From: UTCHB3 sp964371075
Lineage (GTDB): Bacteria > Bacteroidota > Ignavibacteria > Ignavibacteriales > Ignavibacteriaceae
Direction of reading: 5' to 3'
DNA: 64,000 bases
NCBI GenBank assembly: GCA_964371075.1
Contig: CAYJKN010000006.1
Location: 248,001-312,000 of the forward strand
The first letter of the stretch is position 1; each line of letters begins with the position of its first letter. Below the pieces are notes generated by a model. The model did no database searches. It was not told where the DNA came from and saw only the letters and a list, made by a program, of their open reading frames with translations. Shown here piece after piece: positions 7,893 to 14,933 of this stretch. Both the position numbers and the translations under genes were made by a program.

Positions 7893-8714
7893 ATGCTTTC
7901 ATCGTCGGTAATTATTTCATTTTATAAAAATCTTAAATATCTAAAACTGGTTCTTGCCGGATTTGAGCGGCAAAACAACAAAGAATTTGAGATAATAATT
8001 GCCGACGATGGTTCACCATCCGAAGTTGTGGCAGAAATCGAGAAACTGACCGCCTTTTATTCATTTCCGATTTTGCATGTTTGGCATCCCGACAAAGGAT
8101 TTAGAAAAAACAAAATATTAAACAAAGCGATAATCGCTTCCCGCTCTCCATATCTCATTTTTATCGATGGCGATTGTGTGCCGCACTCCAAATTTGTCTC
8201 CGGACATGTAAATAATGCAGCTGAGAATGTAACACTAACCGGCAGGAGAGTAAATCTTTCACAAAAACTGACCGAAAAACTTTCTCCCACAAAAGTTCGG
8301 ATTGGCTGGTTGGAACACCATTTTAGCAGAGTTGTACTTGATGGACTTTTTGGCGATTCATTTGATGTTGAAAAAGGGTTTTACACCGAAAACGAGACCA
8401 TCCTCAAATATTTTAACAAAAAGAAAAGGGGTATTGTTGGCTGTAATTTTTCACTGCACAAAAAAGACATTCTTAAAATCAACGGATTTGATGAAAGATA
8501 TGAAGCTGCCTCGGTAGGGGAGGACTCCGATATCCAATACCGCCTTGAACTCCTTGGTATTGAAATTCGGTCCCTAAACCACATCGCCGTTCAATATCAC
8601 CTTGACCACAAACTCCAACCCCGCCCACAAGAAAATCTTGACCTTTTCGCGCAAGTGAAAAGAGAAGGGAATGCTTTTACTGACTATGGAATTGGGAGAA
8701 CTTTAGAACTTTAG
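7893..8714 (+). CDS. Family 2 glycosyltransferase
   Basis: The 273-residue protein has the GT-A fold of GT2 enzymes: an N-terminal nucleotide-binding half (SVIISFYKNLKYL, then IIIADDGS near residue 35), an FIDGDCVPH DXD-like metal site near residue 90, and a second half with CNFSLHKKDIL, NGFDERYE and GEDSDIQYRL motifs typical of the galactosyltransferase-C/GT7-like group. It would transfer a sugar from a nucleotide donor to a cell-surface acceptor, probably in the cytoplasm. It follows the peptidase by three bases. The last five codons and the stop codon come from the octanucleotide repeat that begins at 8697 (protein ends RTLEL). Confidence 0.85.
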   Translation: MLSSSVIISFYKNLKYLKLVLAGFERQNNKEFEIIIADDGSPSEVVAEIEKLTAFYSFPILHVWHPDKGFRKNKILNKAIIASRSPYLIFIDGDCVPHSKFVSGHVNNAAENVTLTGRRVNLSQKLTEKLSPTKVRIGWLEHHFSRVVLDGLFGDSFDVEKGFYTENETILKYFNKKKRGIVGCNFSLHKKDILKINGFDERYEAASVGEDSDIQYRLELLGIEIRSLNHIAVQYHLDHKLQPRPQENLDLFAQVKREGNAFTDYGIGRTLEL

Positions 8715-8784
8715 AACTTTAGAACTTTAGAACCTTAGAACTTTAGAACTTTAGAACCTTAGAACTTTAGAACTTTAGAACTTT
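8697..8784. repeat. Octanucleotide tandem repeat, left arm (AGAACTTT x 11)
   Basis: Eleven contiguous 8-bp units are present: nine AGAACTTT and two AGAACCTT. The tract supplies the stop codon of the glycosyltransferase on its left and ends eight bases from the stop codon of the four-helix-bundle gene on its right. It is complementary to the tract at 9231-9294, so together they form inverted arms around that gene. Confidence 0.95.
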
Positions 8785-8791
8785 AGATTAT

Positions 8792-9187
8792 TTATTTTAC
8801 AGGTTTGCGTGAAGAGATTGTCTCTTCATCAAGTTTTTTCTTTATGCCATTTATCATGGTACTGATTTTATTGTAAACATCTACAAGTTCAATTTTGATC
8901 CCTTGCAGAGTTGTTTCATCTATTTTCGAGATATCTTTTAAGATATAAAGCATTGACTCAACTTCGTAACAAGATCCTTTGGCAACCTTCAAAAAGTAGA
9001 GAAATTCTCTTTTTCCACCGCGACCAAAACCTTCAGCTATATTATTTGAGATGGATAATGTTGCTCTCAGTAGTTGATCCTTAAATGCATAGTCTCTCGA
9101 GTTAATGAGCAATTTGTACAAAACCACATACAATGCTTTCGATTTCTGCCATATTACCAATTCGGTAAAGTGATTTATCATTTGCAT
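8792..9187 (-). CDS. Four-helix-bundle protein, S23/23S rRNA intervening-sequence (IVP) family
   Basis: The 131-residue, mostly helical protein carries the family signature SNNIAEGFGRGGKREFLYFL at its centre, after an N-terminal FTELVIWQKSKALYVVLYK helix and before a C-terminal helix (YEVESMLYIL...). Proteins of this family were first noticed as open frames within intervening sequences of 23S rRNA genes; relatives include the Avd accessory protein of diversity-generating retroelements. Their biochemical role is unclear, though nucleic-acid binding is shown for Avd. Two in-frame ATGs (9187 and 9181) are possible starts. The gene is oriented opposite to its neighbours and enclosed by inverted octanucleotide arms, which suggests it arrived as a unit. 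Confidence 0.9.
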   Translation of the reverse strand: MQMINHFTELVIWQKSKALYVVLYKLLINSRDYAFKDQLLRATLSISNNIAEGFGRGGKREFLYFLKVAKGSCYEVESMLYILKDISKIDETTLQGIKIELVDVYNKISTMINGIKKKLDEETISSRKPVK

Positions 9188-9230
9188 TTCTCTTTATTAT
9201 TACAAATTCAAAATTAACAAATTATTATTG

Positions 9231-9294
9231 TTCTAAGGTTCTCAAGTTCTCAAGTTCTCAAGTTCTAAGGTTCTCAAGTTCTAAAGTTCTAAAA
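9231..9294. repeat. Octanucleotide tandem repeat, right arm (TTCTCAAG x 8)
   Basis: Eight contiguous 8-bp units are present: TTCTAAGG, TTCTCAAG (four copies in all), TTCTAAGG, TTCTAAAG, TTCTAAAA. Read on the other strand these are AGAACTTG, AGAACCTT and AGAACTTT, the same family as the left arm with a variable eighth base. The tract begins 43 bp upstream of the start codon of the four-helix-bundle gene. Confidence 0.95.
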
Positions 9295-9413
9295 TTATTA
9301 AACATTTCTTTAATATCACCTTAATATATTTGGAGAATATATCATTCTGTCTTTATATTTAAGGTATTGATTTTGAATTTTTCTTAATTCTTTAAATTTT
9401 GGAAGTACGGGAA

Positions 9414-9860
9414 ATGTTGGACGACATAGATATCAAGGCTCTAAATATATTACAAGACAATGCAAAAGTTAGCAGAAGTCAACTTGCTGAAGTGTTTGGC
9501 ATGTCGATCCCTTCGATTAGTGAACGGCTTCACAAATTGGAAGACAAAGGGATCATAAAGGGTTATTACACAAAAATCGACAGAAAAAAATTCGGATTTG
9601 ACATCATGGTATTTATTACTGTGATTTCGGAATCATCCTCACAATACGATCATTTAGTAGAAAATGCCGGTAAACACCCTCACATCCTTGAGTGTCATTC
9701 AATTCTTGGTGAGGGGAGCCATATTCTTAAAGCGGTTGTAAAAAATTCAGAAGCTCTTGAAAATTTGCTGGCAGAGATTCAGCAGTGGCCCGGGGTGTTA
9801 TCAACACGCACTTCATTTGTCCTTTCAACTCTGAAAGAGACAACAAAAATAACATTGTAA
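9414..9860 (+). CDS. Lrp/AsnC-family transcriptional regulator
   Basis: I start at the ATG at 9414 (protein MLDDIDIKALNILQ), which matches the usual Lrp N-terminus; an in-frame TTG five codons earlier is less likely. The 148-residue protein has an AsnC-type helix-turn-helix (VSRSQLAEVFGMSIPSISERLHKLEDKGII, split over residues 19-48) and a RAM ligand-binding domain at about 60-140 (FITV..., HILECHSILGEGSHILKAVV). Lrp proteins sense amino acids. Glutamine synthetase starts 32 bp downstream, so a role in controlling it is a reasonable inference. Confidence 0.9.
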   Translation: MLDDIDIKALNILQDNAKVSRSQLAEVFGMSIPSISERLHKLEDKGIIKGYYTKIDRKKFGFDIMVFITVISESSSQYDHLVENAGKHPHILECHSILGEGSHILKAVVKNSEALENLLAEIQQWPGVLSTRTSFVLSTLKETTKITL

Positions 9861-9892
9861 TTTTTCAATAATTTAATCACAGGTAAATATAT

Positions 9893-11320
9893 ATGAGTGA
9901 CAAAAAATCACAGATAGAGTCAATTCTTTTGTTCGCAAAAGAAAAAAACATTGAATTTGTAGATCTTAAGTTTATGGATTTCCCCGGGCAGTGGCAGCAT
10001 GTTACAATTCCGATGCCGGAATTTGATGAAGGCTCGTTTGAAAACGGTTTTGGATTTGATGGCTCTTCTTTAAGAGGATGGAAAAGAATCAACGAATCAG
10101 ACATGTTGATCATTCCAGACCCTTCAACAATGTTTTTTGATCCGTTCATAAAAGCACCAACAATGAGTTTAATTTGTGATGTTTATGAACCGGCCACCAG
10201 AGAAAAATATTCCCGTTGTCCACGCCATATCGCAACCAAAGCAAACGAGTTCTTAAAATCAACAGGACTTGCAGATACCGCATATTATGGTCCTGAAGCC
10301 GAATTTTTTGTTTTTGATGATGTTCGTTTTGAAGTGGGTGCAAATTTCAGCTATTTTGAAGTTGATTCAAATGAGGGAAGATGGAACTCAGGCAGAGCGG
10401 AAAATCCAAATCTTGGCTATAAGACCAGATATAAAGAGGGTTATTTCCCTGTGCCTCCAACTGATAAATTGATGGATCTTCGTAATGAAATGGTGCAAAA
10501 CCTGATTAATTGTGGAATTGAAGTAGAAGCTCAGCATCATGAAGTAGCAAGTGGTGGTCAGTGTGAGATAGATATGAAATTTAAGCCATTACTTAAAGCG
10601 GCTGATCAGTTATTGCTTTTTAAATATGTTGTTAAGAATACTGCAAATGCTAACAACAAAACTGTCACATATATGCCAAAACCAATTTTTGGCGATAATG
10701 GCAGTGGAATGCATGTGCACGTAAGTCTCTGGAAAGGTGGAAATCCACTTTTTGCAGGAAACGGATATGCCGGATTAAGTGAAATGGCTCTCTATTTTAT
10801 TGGTGGTCTTCTTAAACATGCGCCATCACTCCTTGCATTTACAAATCCAACTACTAACAGCTATAAGAGGTTGGTACCCGGATATGAAGCACCTGTAAAT
10901 CTTGCCTATTCGCAGAGAAACAGAAGTGCATCAATCAGAATTCCGATGTACAACATGTCACCAAAAGCTAAAAGAGTAGAATTCAGATGTCCTGATCCTT
11001 CGGCGAATCCTTATCTTGGTTTTGCAGCTATTTTAATGGCAGGAATTGACGGTATCATGAACCGCATCGATCCGGGTGATCCACTCGATAAAGATATCTA
11101 TGATATGTCACCTGAGGAATTAAAAGATGTTCCATCAACACCACCATCACTTGAAGCAGCTCTTCAGGCCCTTGCTGAAGATCATGATTACCTCACAAGA
11201 GGTGATGTCTTCACTAAAGATGTTATCGAAACATGGATCAACTACAAAATGGACAAAGAAGTAAAACCAATGGCTCTTCGTCCACATCCGTATGAGTATG
11301 ATATGTATTATGATTGTTAA
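9893..11320 (+). CDS. glnA: Glutamine synthetase, type I
   Basis: This 475-residue enzyme makes glutamine from glutamate, ammonia and ATP. It has the GS-I signatures: GFGFDGSSLRGWKRINESDM (residues 51-70), the ATP-binding KPIFGDNGSGMHVHVSLW segment, NPTTNSYKRLVPGYEAP, and the glutamate-binding RNRSASIRIP. The loop KDIYDMSPEEL contains a tyrosine where the adenylylated tyrosine lies in enteric GlnA (NLYDLP), so adenylylation is possible but not shown. It is preceded by an Lrp-family gene and ends at a terminator after a short repeat tract. Confidence 0.95.
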   Translation: MSDKKSQIESILLFAKEKNIEFVDLKFMDFPGQWQHVTIPMPEFDEGSFENGFGFDGSSLRGWKRINESDMLIIPDPSTMFFDPFIKAPTMSLICDVYEPATREKYSRCPRHIATKANEFLKSTGLADTAYYGPEAEFFVFDDVRFEVGANFSYFEVDSNEGRWNSGRAENPNLGYKTRYKEGYFPVPPTDKLMDLRNEMVQNLINCGIEVEAQHHEVASGGQCEIDMKFKPLLKAADQLLLFKYVVKNTANANNKTVTYMPKPIFGDNGSGMHVHVSLWKGGNPLFAGNGYAGLSEMALYFIGGLLKHAPSLLAFTNPTTNSYKRLVPGYEAPVNLAYSQRNRSASIRIPMYNMSPKAKRVEFRCPDPSANPYLGFAAILMAGIDGIMNRIDPGDPLDKDIYDMSPEELKDVPSTPPSLEAALQALAEDHDYLTRGDVFTKDVIETWINYKMDKEVKPMALRPHPYEYDMYYDC

Positions 11321-11370
11321 GTACCTCAGAACTTCAGAACTTCAGAGTTTCGGTACTTGAGTGACTTGAG
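11321..11370. repeat. Short octanucleotide repeat tract after glnA
   Basis: Units of 8 bp read GTACCTCA, GAACTTCA, GAACTTCA, GAGTTTCG, GTACTTGA, GTGACTTG. The right-hand units are diverged reverse complements of the left-hand ones. This is another member of the family at 2545, 8697 and 9231, here starting immediately after the glnA stop codon. Confidence 0.7.
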
Positions 11371-11380
11371 AGATAGTTTT

Positions 11381-11409
11381 AGCCCCGGGAGAAATTTCGG
11401 GGCTTTTTT
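11381..11409 (+). terminator. Intrinsic terminator of glnA
   Basis: The stem AGCCCCG (11381-11387) pairs with CGGGGCT (11398-11404) and is followed by a run of T residues. Confidence 0.9.
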
Positions 11410-11544
11410 ATTTTAAATTGGTGGAGTTTTTGTTGTAACTTTGAATAAGTTATTGATGGGGGTGGGGGTCTGAAACTCACGAAATAGTAATTTTTTCTTT
11501 AAATAATTGTAATATTCGTCTTTAAAAATTTGATTATCGGAAAA

Positions 11545-12888
11545 ATGAAAAAGAAGATTCTTGTTGTTGATGATGAAATAGAACTTAGAAGACTTATACA
11601 TAAACTTCTGAAGATGGAGGGGTATGTAGTTTCCGAAGCAAATGATGGGGAAGAAGCTTTTGAAATGATCAAAAAGGATGATTTTTCCGTTGTACTTTCT
11701 GATATCAAAATGCCCGGTATCTCAGGGATGGATCTTTTATCGATGATTAAGGAATACGACAGTTCAATCGAAGTGATTATGCTTACTGCCTATGGCAGGA
11801 TTGAGGATGGAGTTGACTCAATTAAAAGGGGAGCATTTGACTATATCACCAAGGGGGATGATGACAACAAAATAATTCCGGTGGTGGCAAAAGCTTTTGA
11901 AAAAATTGCACTTAAAAATAAAATTGATCAACTTGAAAAAAAGATCGGGGAAAAATTCACTTTTGATTCAATTTCGGGCAATTCACAAAAAATTAAAGAA
12001 GTTCGGGACCTGGCAAAAAAAGTTGCAGGCACCGATGTACCTGTATTAATAAGTGGTGAAACCGGAACGGGTAAAGAAATACTTGCACAGGCCATTCATA
12101 ATGGAAGTAACCGCGCACATGCCACAATGGTAACGATCAACTGCTCCGCCATCCCCAAAGATCTTATTGAATCAGAGTTATTTGGTTATAAGGCAGGTGC
12201 TTTTACCGGAGCCCTTAAAAACAAAAAAGGTTTATTTGAGGAGGCACATGCCGGAACTCTCTTTTTGGATGAAGTGGGCGAGCTTGAACCATCGGCACAA
12301 TCAAAACTACTCCGCGTAATTGAAACCAACTCATTTCTTAAAACAGGCGATACTGTTGAAACAAAAGTGGATGTAAGAATTATCGCAGCCACAAACCGAA
12401 ATCTTGAGATGGAGATTTCAAAGGGAAATTTCAGATCCGACCTTTTTTACAGACTTAGTGTTTTTAATATTCACCTTCCTCCTCTTAGAGAGAGAAGTGA
12501 GGATATTGCCCAGATAACAATGGAAATGGTAAATTCACTAAAAATTAAAATGAACTATGCTGATATAGCTGTTGGTCAGGATTTTATGGAGCTTCTCCAA
12601 AAATATAATTTCCCGGGGAATATTCGGGAATTGAGGAATATTCTTGAAAGGGCACTTATTTTATCTCAGGATGGCAGACTTACAAAAAAACAATTACCCT
12701 CTGAACTTCAAAATCATTTCCATTCAGAAGAGGGAGTCATAACTTTGGAGGACATCGAAAAAGAACATATTCTTAAGACACTTCACAGTTGTGGTTTTAA
12801 TAAAACAAAAACCGCTTCAATTCTTGGTATTGGAGTTGCCACGCTCTACCGAAAACTCGAACACTACGGAATAACAACCGAAAAATAA
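11545..12888 (+). CDS. NtrC-type sigma54 response regulator, likely Kdp activator
   Basis: The 447-residue protein has a receiver domain (acidic D9/D10, phospho-acceptor D53 in SDIKMPG, T81, K103), a sigma54-activating AAA+ domain and a Fis-type helix-turn-helix at the C-terminus (KTKTASILGIGVATLYRKLE). AAA+ motifs include Walker A GETGTGKE at 171-178, the sigma54-contacting GAFTGA loop at 218-223 and Walker B LFLDEVGE at 239-246. All catalytic elements look intact. The ATG at 11545 is preferred over an upstream TTG. It sits just upstream of two tandem palindromes and a sigma54 promoter in front of kdp genes, and a histidine kinase closes that locus, so I infer that it drives kdp expression in place of KdpE. 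Confidence 0.9.
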   Translation: MKKKILVVDDEIELRRLIHKLLKMEGYVVSEANDGEEAFEMIKKDDFSVVLSDIKMPGISGMDLLSMIKEYDSSIEVIMLTAYGRIEDGVDSIKRGAFDYITKGDDDNKIIPVVAKAFEKIALKNKIDQLEKKIGEKFTFDSISGNSQKIKEVRDLAKKVAGTDVPVLISGETGTGKEILAQAIHNGSNRAHATMVTINCSAIPKDLIESELFGYKAGAFTGALKNKKGLFEEAHAGTLFLDEVGELEPSAQSKLLRVIETNSFLKTGDTVETKVDVRIIAATNRNLEMEISKGNFRSDLFYRLSVFNIHLPPLRERSEDIAQITMEMVNSLKIKMNYADIAVGQDFMELLQKYNFPGNIRELRNILERALILSQDGRLTKKQLPSELQNHFHSEEGVITLEDIEKEHILKTLHSCGFNKTKTASILGIGVATLYRKLEHYGITTEK

Positions 12889-12901
12889 TTCCGCCTCAAC
12901 C

Positions 12902-12939
12902 CTATCATTATGATAGAGTCATCCCTGTCATATTGATAG
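12902..12939. promoter_or_regulatory. Two tandem 15-bp palindromes, likely enhancer sites for the sigma54 activator
   Basis: Site 1 is CTATCATTATGATAG (12902-12916), a perfect palindrome around its central base. Site 2 is CTGTCATATTGATAG (12925-12939), the same motif with a few changes. The centres are 23 bp apart, about two helical turns, and lie roughly 96 and 119 bp upstream of the inferred transcription start at about 13028. Position, tandem arrangement and symmetry are what NtrC-type activators use. Confidence 0.8.
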
Positions 12940-13001
12940 ACTTCTGATTTTATCCAACCTGTATTCTTCACTTTAAGAGCAAAAACCACCTTTCTTATCT
13001 T

Positions 13002-13017
13002 CGGCACACTTTTAGCA
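13002..13017 (+). promoter_or_regulatory. Sigma54 (-24/-12) promoter of the kdp operon
   Basis: The sequence CGGCACACTTTTAGCA has GGCAC at -24 and GC at -12 with the correct 10-base spacing. It differs from the ideal TGGCAC-N5-TTGCA at the first base and at one T before the GC. It lies 27 bp upstream of the first small gene and downstream of the tandem palindromes. Confidence 0.75.
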
Positions 13018-13043
13018 CCAATAGCTGAAAAACTGAGGAAAAA

Positions 13044-13127
13044 ATGGAAACTTTATTGATGCTCCTGGTTGGAGTCACATTCTTTTATTTAATGGACCTT
13101 CTCATTTCATTCTTTGAGAAGTTATAG
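13044..13127 (+). CDS. 27-residue membrane peptide at the head of kdp
   Basis: A GAGG ribosome-binding site lies about 6 bases before the ATG. The peptide is METLLMLLVGVTFFYLMDLL followed by ISFFEKL, one hydrophobic helix with a charged C-terminal end. Its size and helix resemble KdpF, which lies just 10 bp downstream, but the KdpF ending is missing. It may be a duplicated KdpF or a separate small subunit/regulator. Too short for routine gene calling, so probably absent from most annotations. Confidence 0.6.
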   Translation: METLLMLLVGVTFFYLMDLLISFFEKL

Positions 13128-13137
13128 GAGCCACGAA

Positions 13138-13215
13138 ATGATAATGCTCCTGATTCTGAGTATTCTGCTCTTTATTTATCTCTTTTATGTATTGATAAAT
13201 CCCGAGAAATTCTGA
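13138..13215 (+). CDS. kdpF: Potassium-transporting ATPase small subunit KdpF
   Basis: The 25-residue peptide is one transmembrane helix ending YVLINPEKF, which matches the characteristic KdpF ending (YALINAEAF in E. coli). KdpF is a lipid-like stabilising subunit of the KdpFABC complex. A GGAG ribosome-binding site is visible upstream. Its TGA lies one base before the kdpA start codon, indicating translational coupling. Confidence 0.85.
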   Translation: MIMLLILSILLFIYLFYVLINPEKF

Positions 13216-13216
13216 G

Positions 13217-14917
13217 GTGGTTGTGTATAATGATCTAATTGGCATCGTATTAATTTTATTGGTGGTACTCATAGCCGCTTACCCTTTGGGGAATTATATC
13301 AGTCGTGTTTTTAAGGGTGAGCCTGTGTTTACTGATTTTATGCGACCATTTGAAGAAAAGATATACCACCTTTGTGGAATCGATTCAAGACATGAGATGG
13401 ACTGGAAAGGAAATGCGAAAGCACTTTTGCGATTAAATACCATCTTTTTTGTGTGGGCATTTATTGTGTTAGTGACCCAAGGGGCTACGGGGATACTAAA
13501 TCCGGCAAATATAGTCTCGATGGACCCATTTTTAGCTTTTAACACTGCGGCAAGTTTTGTTACCAATACAAACTTGCAGCACTATTCGGGCGAGACCGGA
13601 CTTTCTTATTTCTCCCAAATAGCAGTTGTACTTTTTCTTCAGTTTGTATCTGCGGCATCCGGTATTGCTGTATTTGCACTCCTTCTTGTTGGACTTATTA
13701 AAAGACAGTCAGGTTTATTGGGCAATTTTTATTACTTTTTTGTAAGAAGTGCAACAAGGGTACTTCTTCCGTTGGGTCTGCTTGTCTCATTGTTATTACT
13801 TCTATCAGGAACACCCAATAACTATTCCGAACCGGTCAGTTATGTAAATCTGGAAGGTGACACCGCTGTGGTTGCGATGGGTCCGGTGGCAACAATCACA
13901 TCAATCAAACAACTTGGTACAAATGGGGGAGGATTTTACGGTACTAACTCGGCACATCCATTTGAAAATGCCAACTACATTACAAATGTAATCGAAAATA
14001 TTTCAATTTTATTAATTCCTGTTGCTCTGGTTTTTACTTTTGGATTTTATATCAACCATCGGAAACTGGCAGTATTGATATTTAGTGTCATGTCGATGTT
14101 ATTCATCTTTTTTGTAGCTGGGGCTATCTATTTTGAGTCGCAGGGGAATCCTTTGATAACCAAAACAGGGGTAATGCAACCCAACGGGAGTATGGAAGGC
14201 AAGGAGACAAGATTTGGACCGATGCTTTCTGCATTTTGGGGAGTATCAACAACATCGACCTCAAATGGTTCGGTTAATTCGATGCATGACAGTCAGACTC
14301 CCCTCGCAAGTGGAATTTATATGCTCGACATGATGATAAATGCAATTTATGGAGGAGTTGGGGTTGGGATGCTAAACTTCTTCCTTTTTATTTTGGTGTC
14401 GGCTTTTATCGGGGGATTGATGGTGGGAAGAACCCCTGAGTTTCTCGGTAAAAAGATTGAGGCAAAAGAGATCAAAATTGCTGTTCTGGTAATTTTGCTC
14501 CATCCAATCCTGATATTGGTCGGGACTGCCCTCTCTTCCCACTTGATGACAATAAATCCGGAAAATGGTTGGTTGTCAAATGATTCCTACCACGGATTTT
14601 CACAAATGTTATATGAATTTACATCGGCTTCGGCAAACAATGGTTCCGGATTTGAGGGACTTGCCGATAATAATGCTTTTTGGAATATAACAACAGGTTT
14701 GGTGATGTTATTGGGCAGGTATATACCTATCATTGGACCACTTGCGATTGCCGGATCATTGGCGGCAAAAAACTCTGTTCCTAGTTCTGAAGGTACTTTG
14801 GATGCCTCCGGTATGGCGTTTGGGGTGATTCTTCTGGGTGTAATAATTGTAGTAACGGCGCTTTCGTTTTTTCCGGCCCTGTCATTGGGACCCGTTGCCG
14901 AATATTTATCACTTTAA
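13217..14917 (+). CDS. kdpA: Potassium-transporting ATPase channel-like subunit KdpA
   Basis: The 566-residue polytopic membrane protein is the K+-selecting subunit of the high-affinity KdpFABC pump. Selectivity-filter-like segments are visible: TNTNLQHYSGE, TNGGGFYGTNSAHPFENA and SANNGSGFEGL, matching three of the four K+ channel-like repeats of KdpA. About 10 membrane segments are expected. Translation most likely starts at the GTG one base after kdpF, with another GTG two codons on as an alternative. The full length equals that of functional KdpA proteins. Confidence 0.95.
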   Translation: MVVYNDLIGIVLILLVVLIAAYPLGNYISRVFKGEPVFTDFMRPFEEKIYHLCGIDSRHEMDWKGNAKALLRLNTIFFVWAFIVLVTQGATGILNPANIVSMDPFLAFNTAASFVTNTNLQHYSGETGLSYFSQIAVVLFLQFVSAASGIAVFALLLVGLIKRQSGLLGNFYYFFVRSATRVLLPLGLLVSLLLLLSGTPNNYSEPVSYVNLEGDTAVVAMGPVATITSIKQLGTNGGGFYGTNSAHPFENANYITNVIENISILLIPVALVFTFGFYINHRKLAVLIFSVMSMLFIFFVAGAIYFESQGNPLITKTGVMQPNGSMEGKETRFGPMLSAFWGVSTTSTSNGSVNSMHDSQTPLASGIYMLDMMINAIYGGVGVGMLNFFLFILVSAFIGGLMVGRTPEFLGKKIEAKEIKIAVLVILLHPILILVGTALSSHLMTINPENGWLSNDSYHGFSQMLYEFTSASANNGSGFEGLADNNAFWNITTGLVMLLGRYIPIIGPLAIAGSLAAKNSVPSSEGTLDASGMAFGVILLGVIIVVTALSFFPALSLGPVAEYLSL

Positions 14918-14933
14918 GAGGGTTGAAAAACAA

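Noticed and set aside
8697..9294. Octanucleotide arrays as a CRISPR
   Set aside because: Units are contiguous 8-mers with no spacers and no cas genes nearby.
9300..9413. A promoter shared by lrp and glnA in the AT-rich region
   Set aside because: No convincing -35/-10, Bacteroidota-type or sigma54 element could be fixed by eye.
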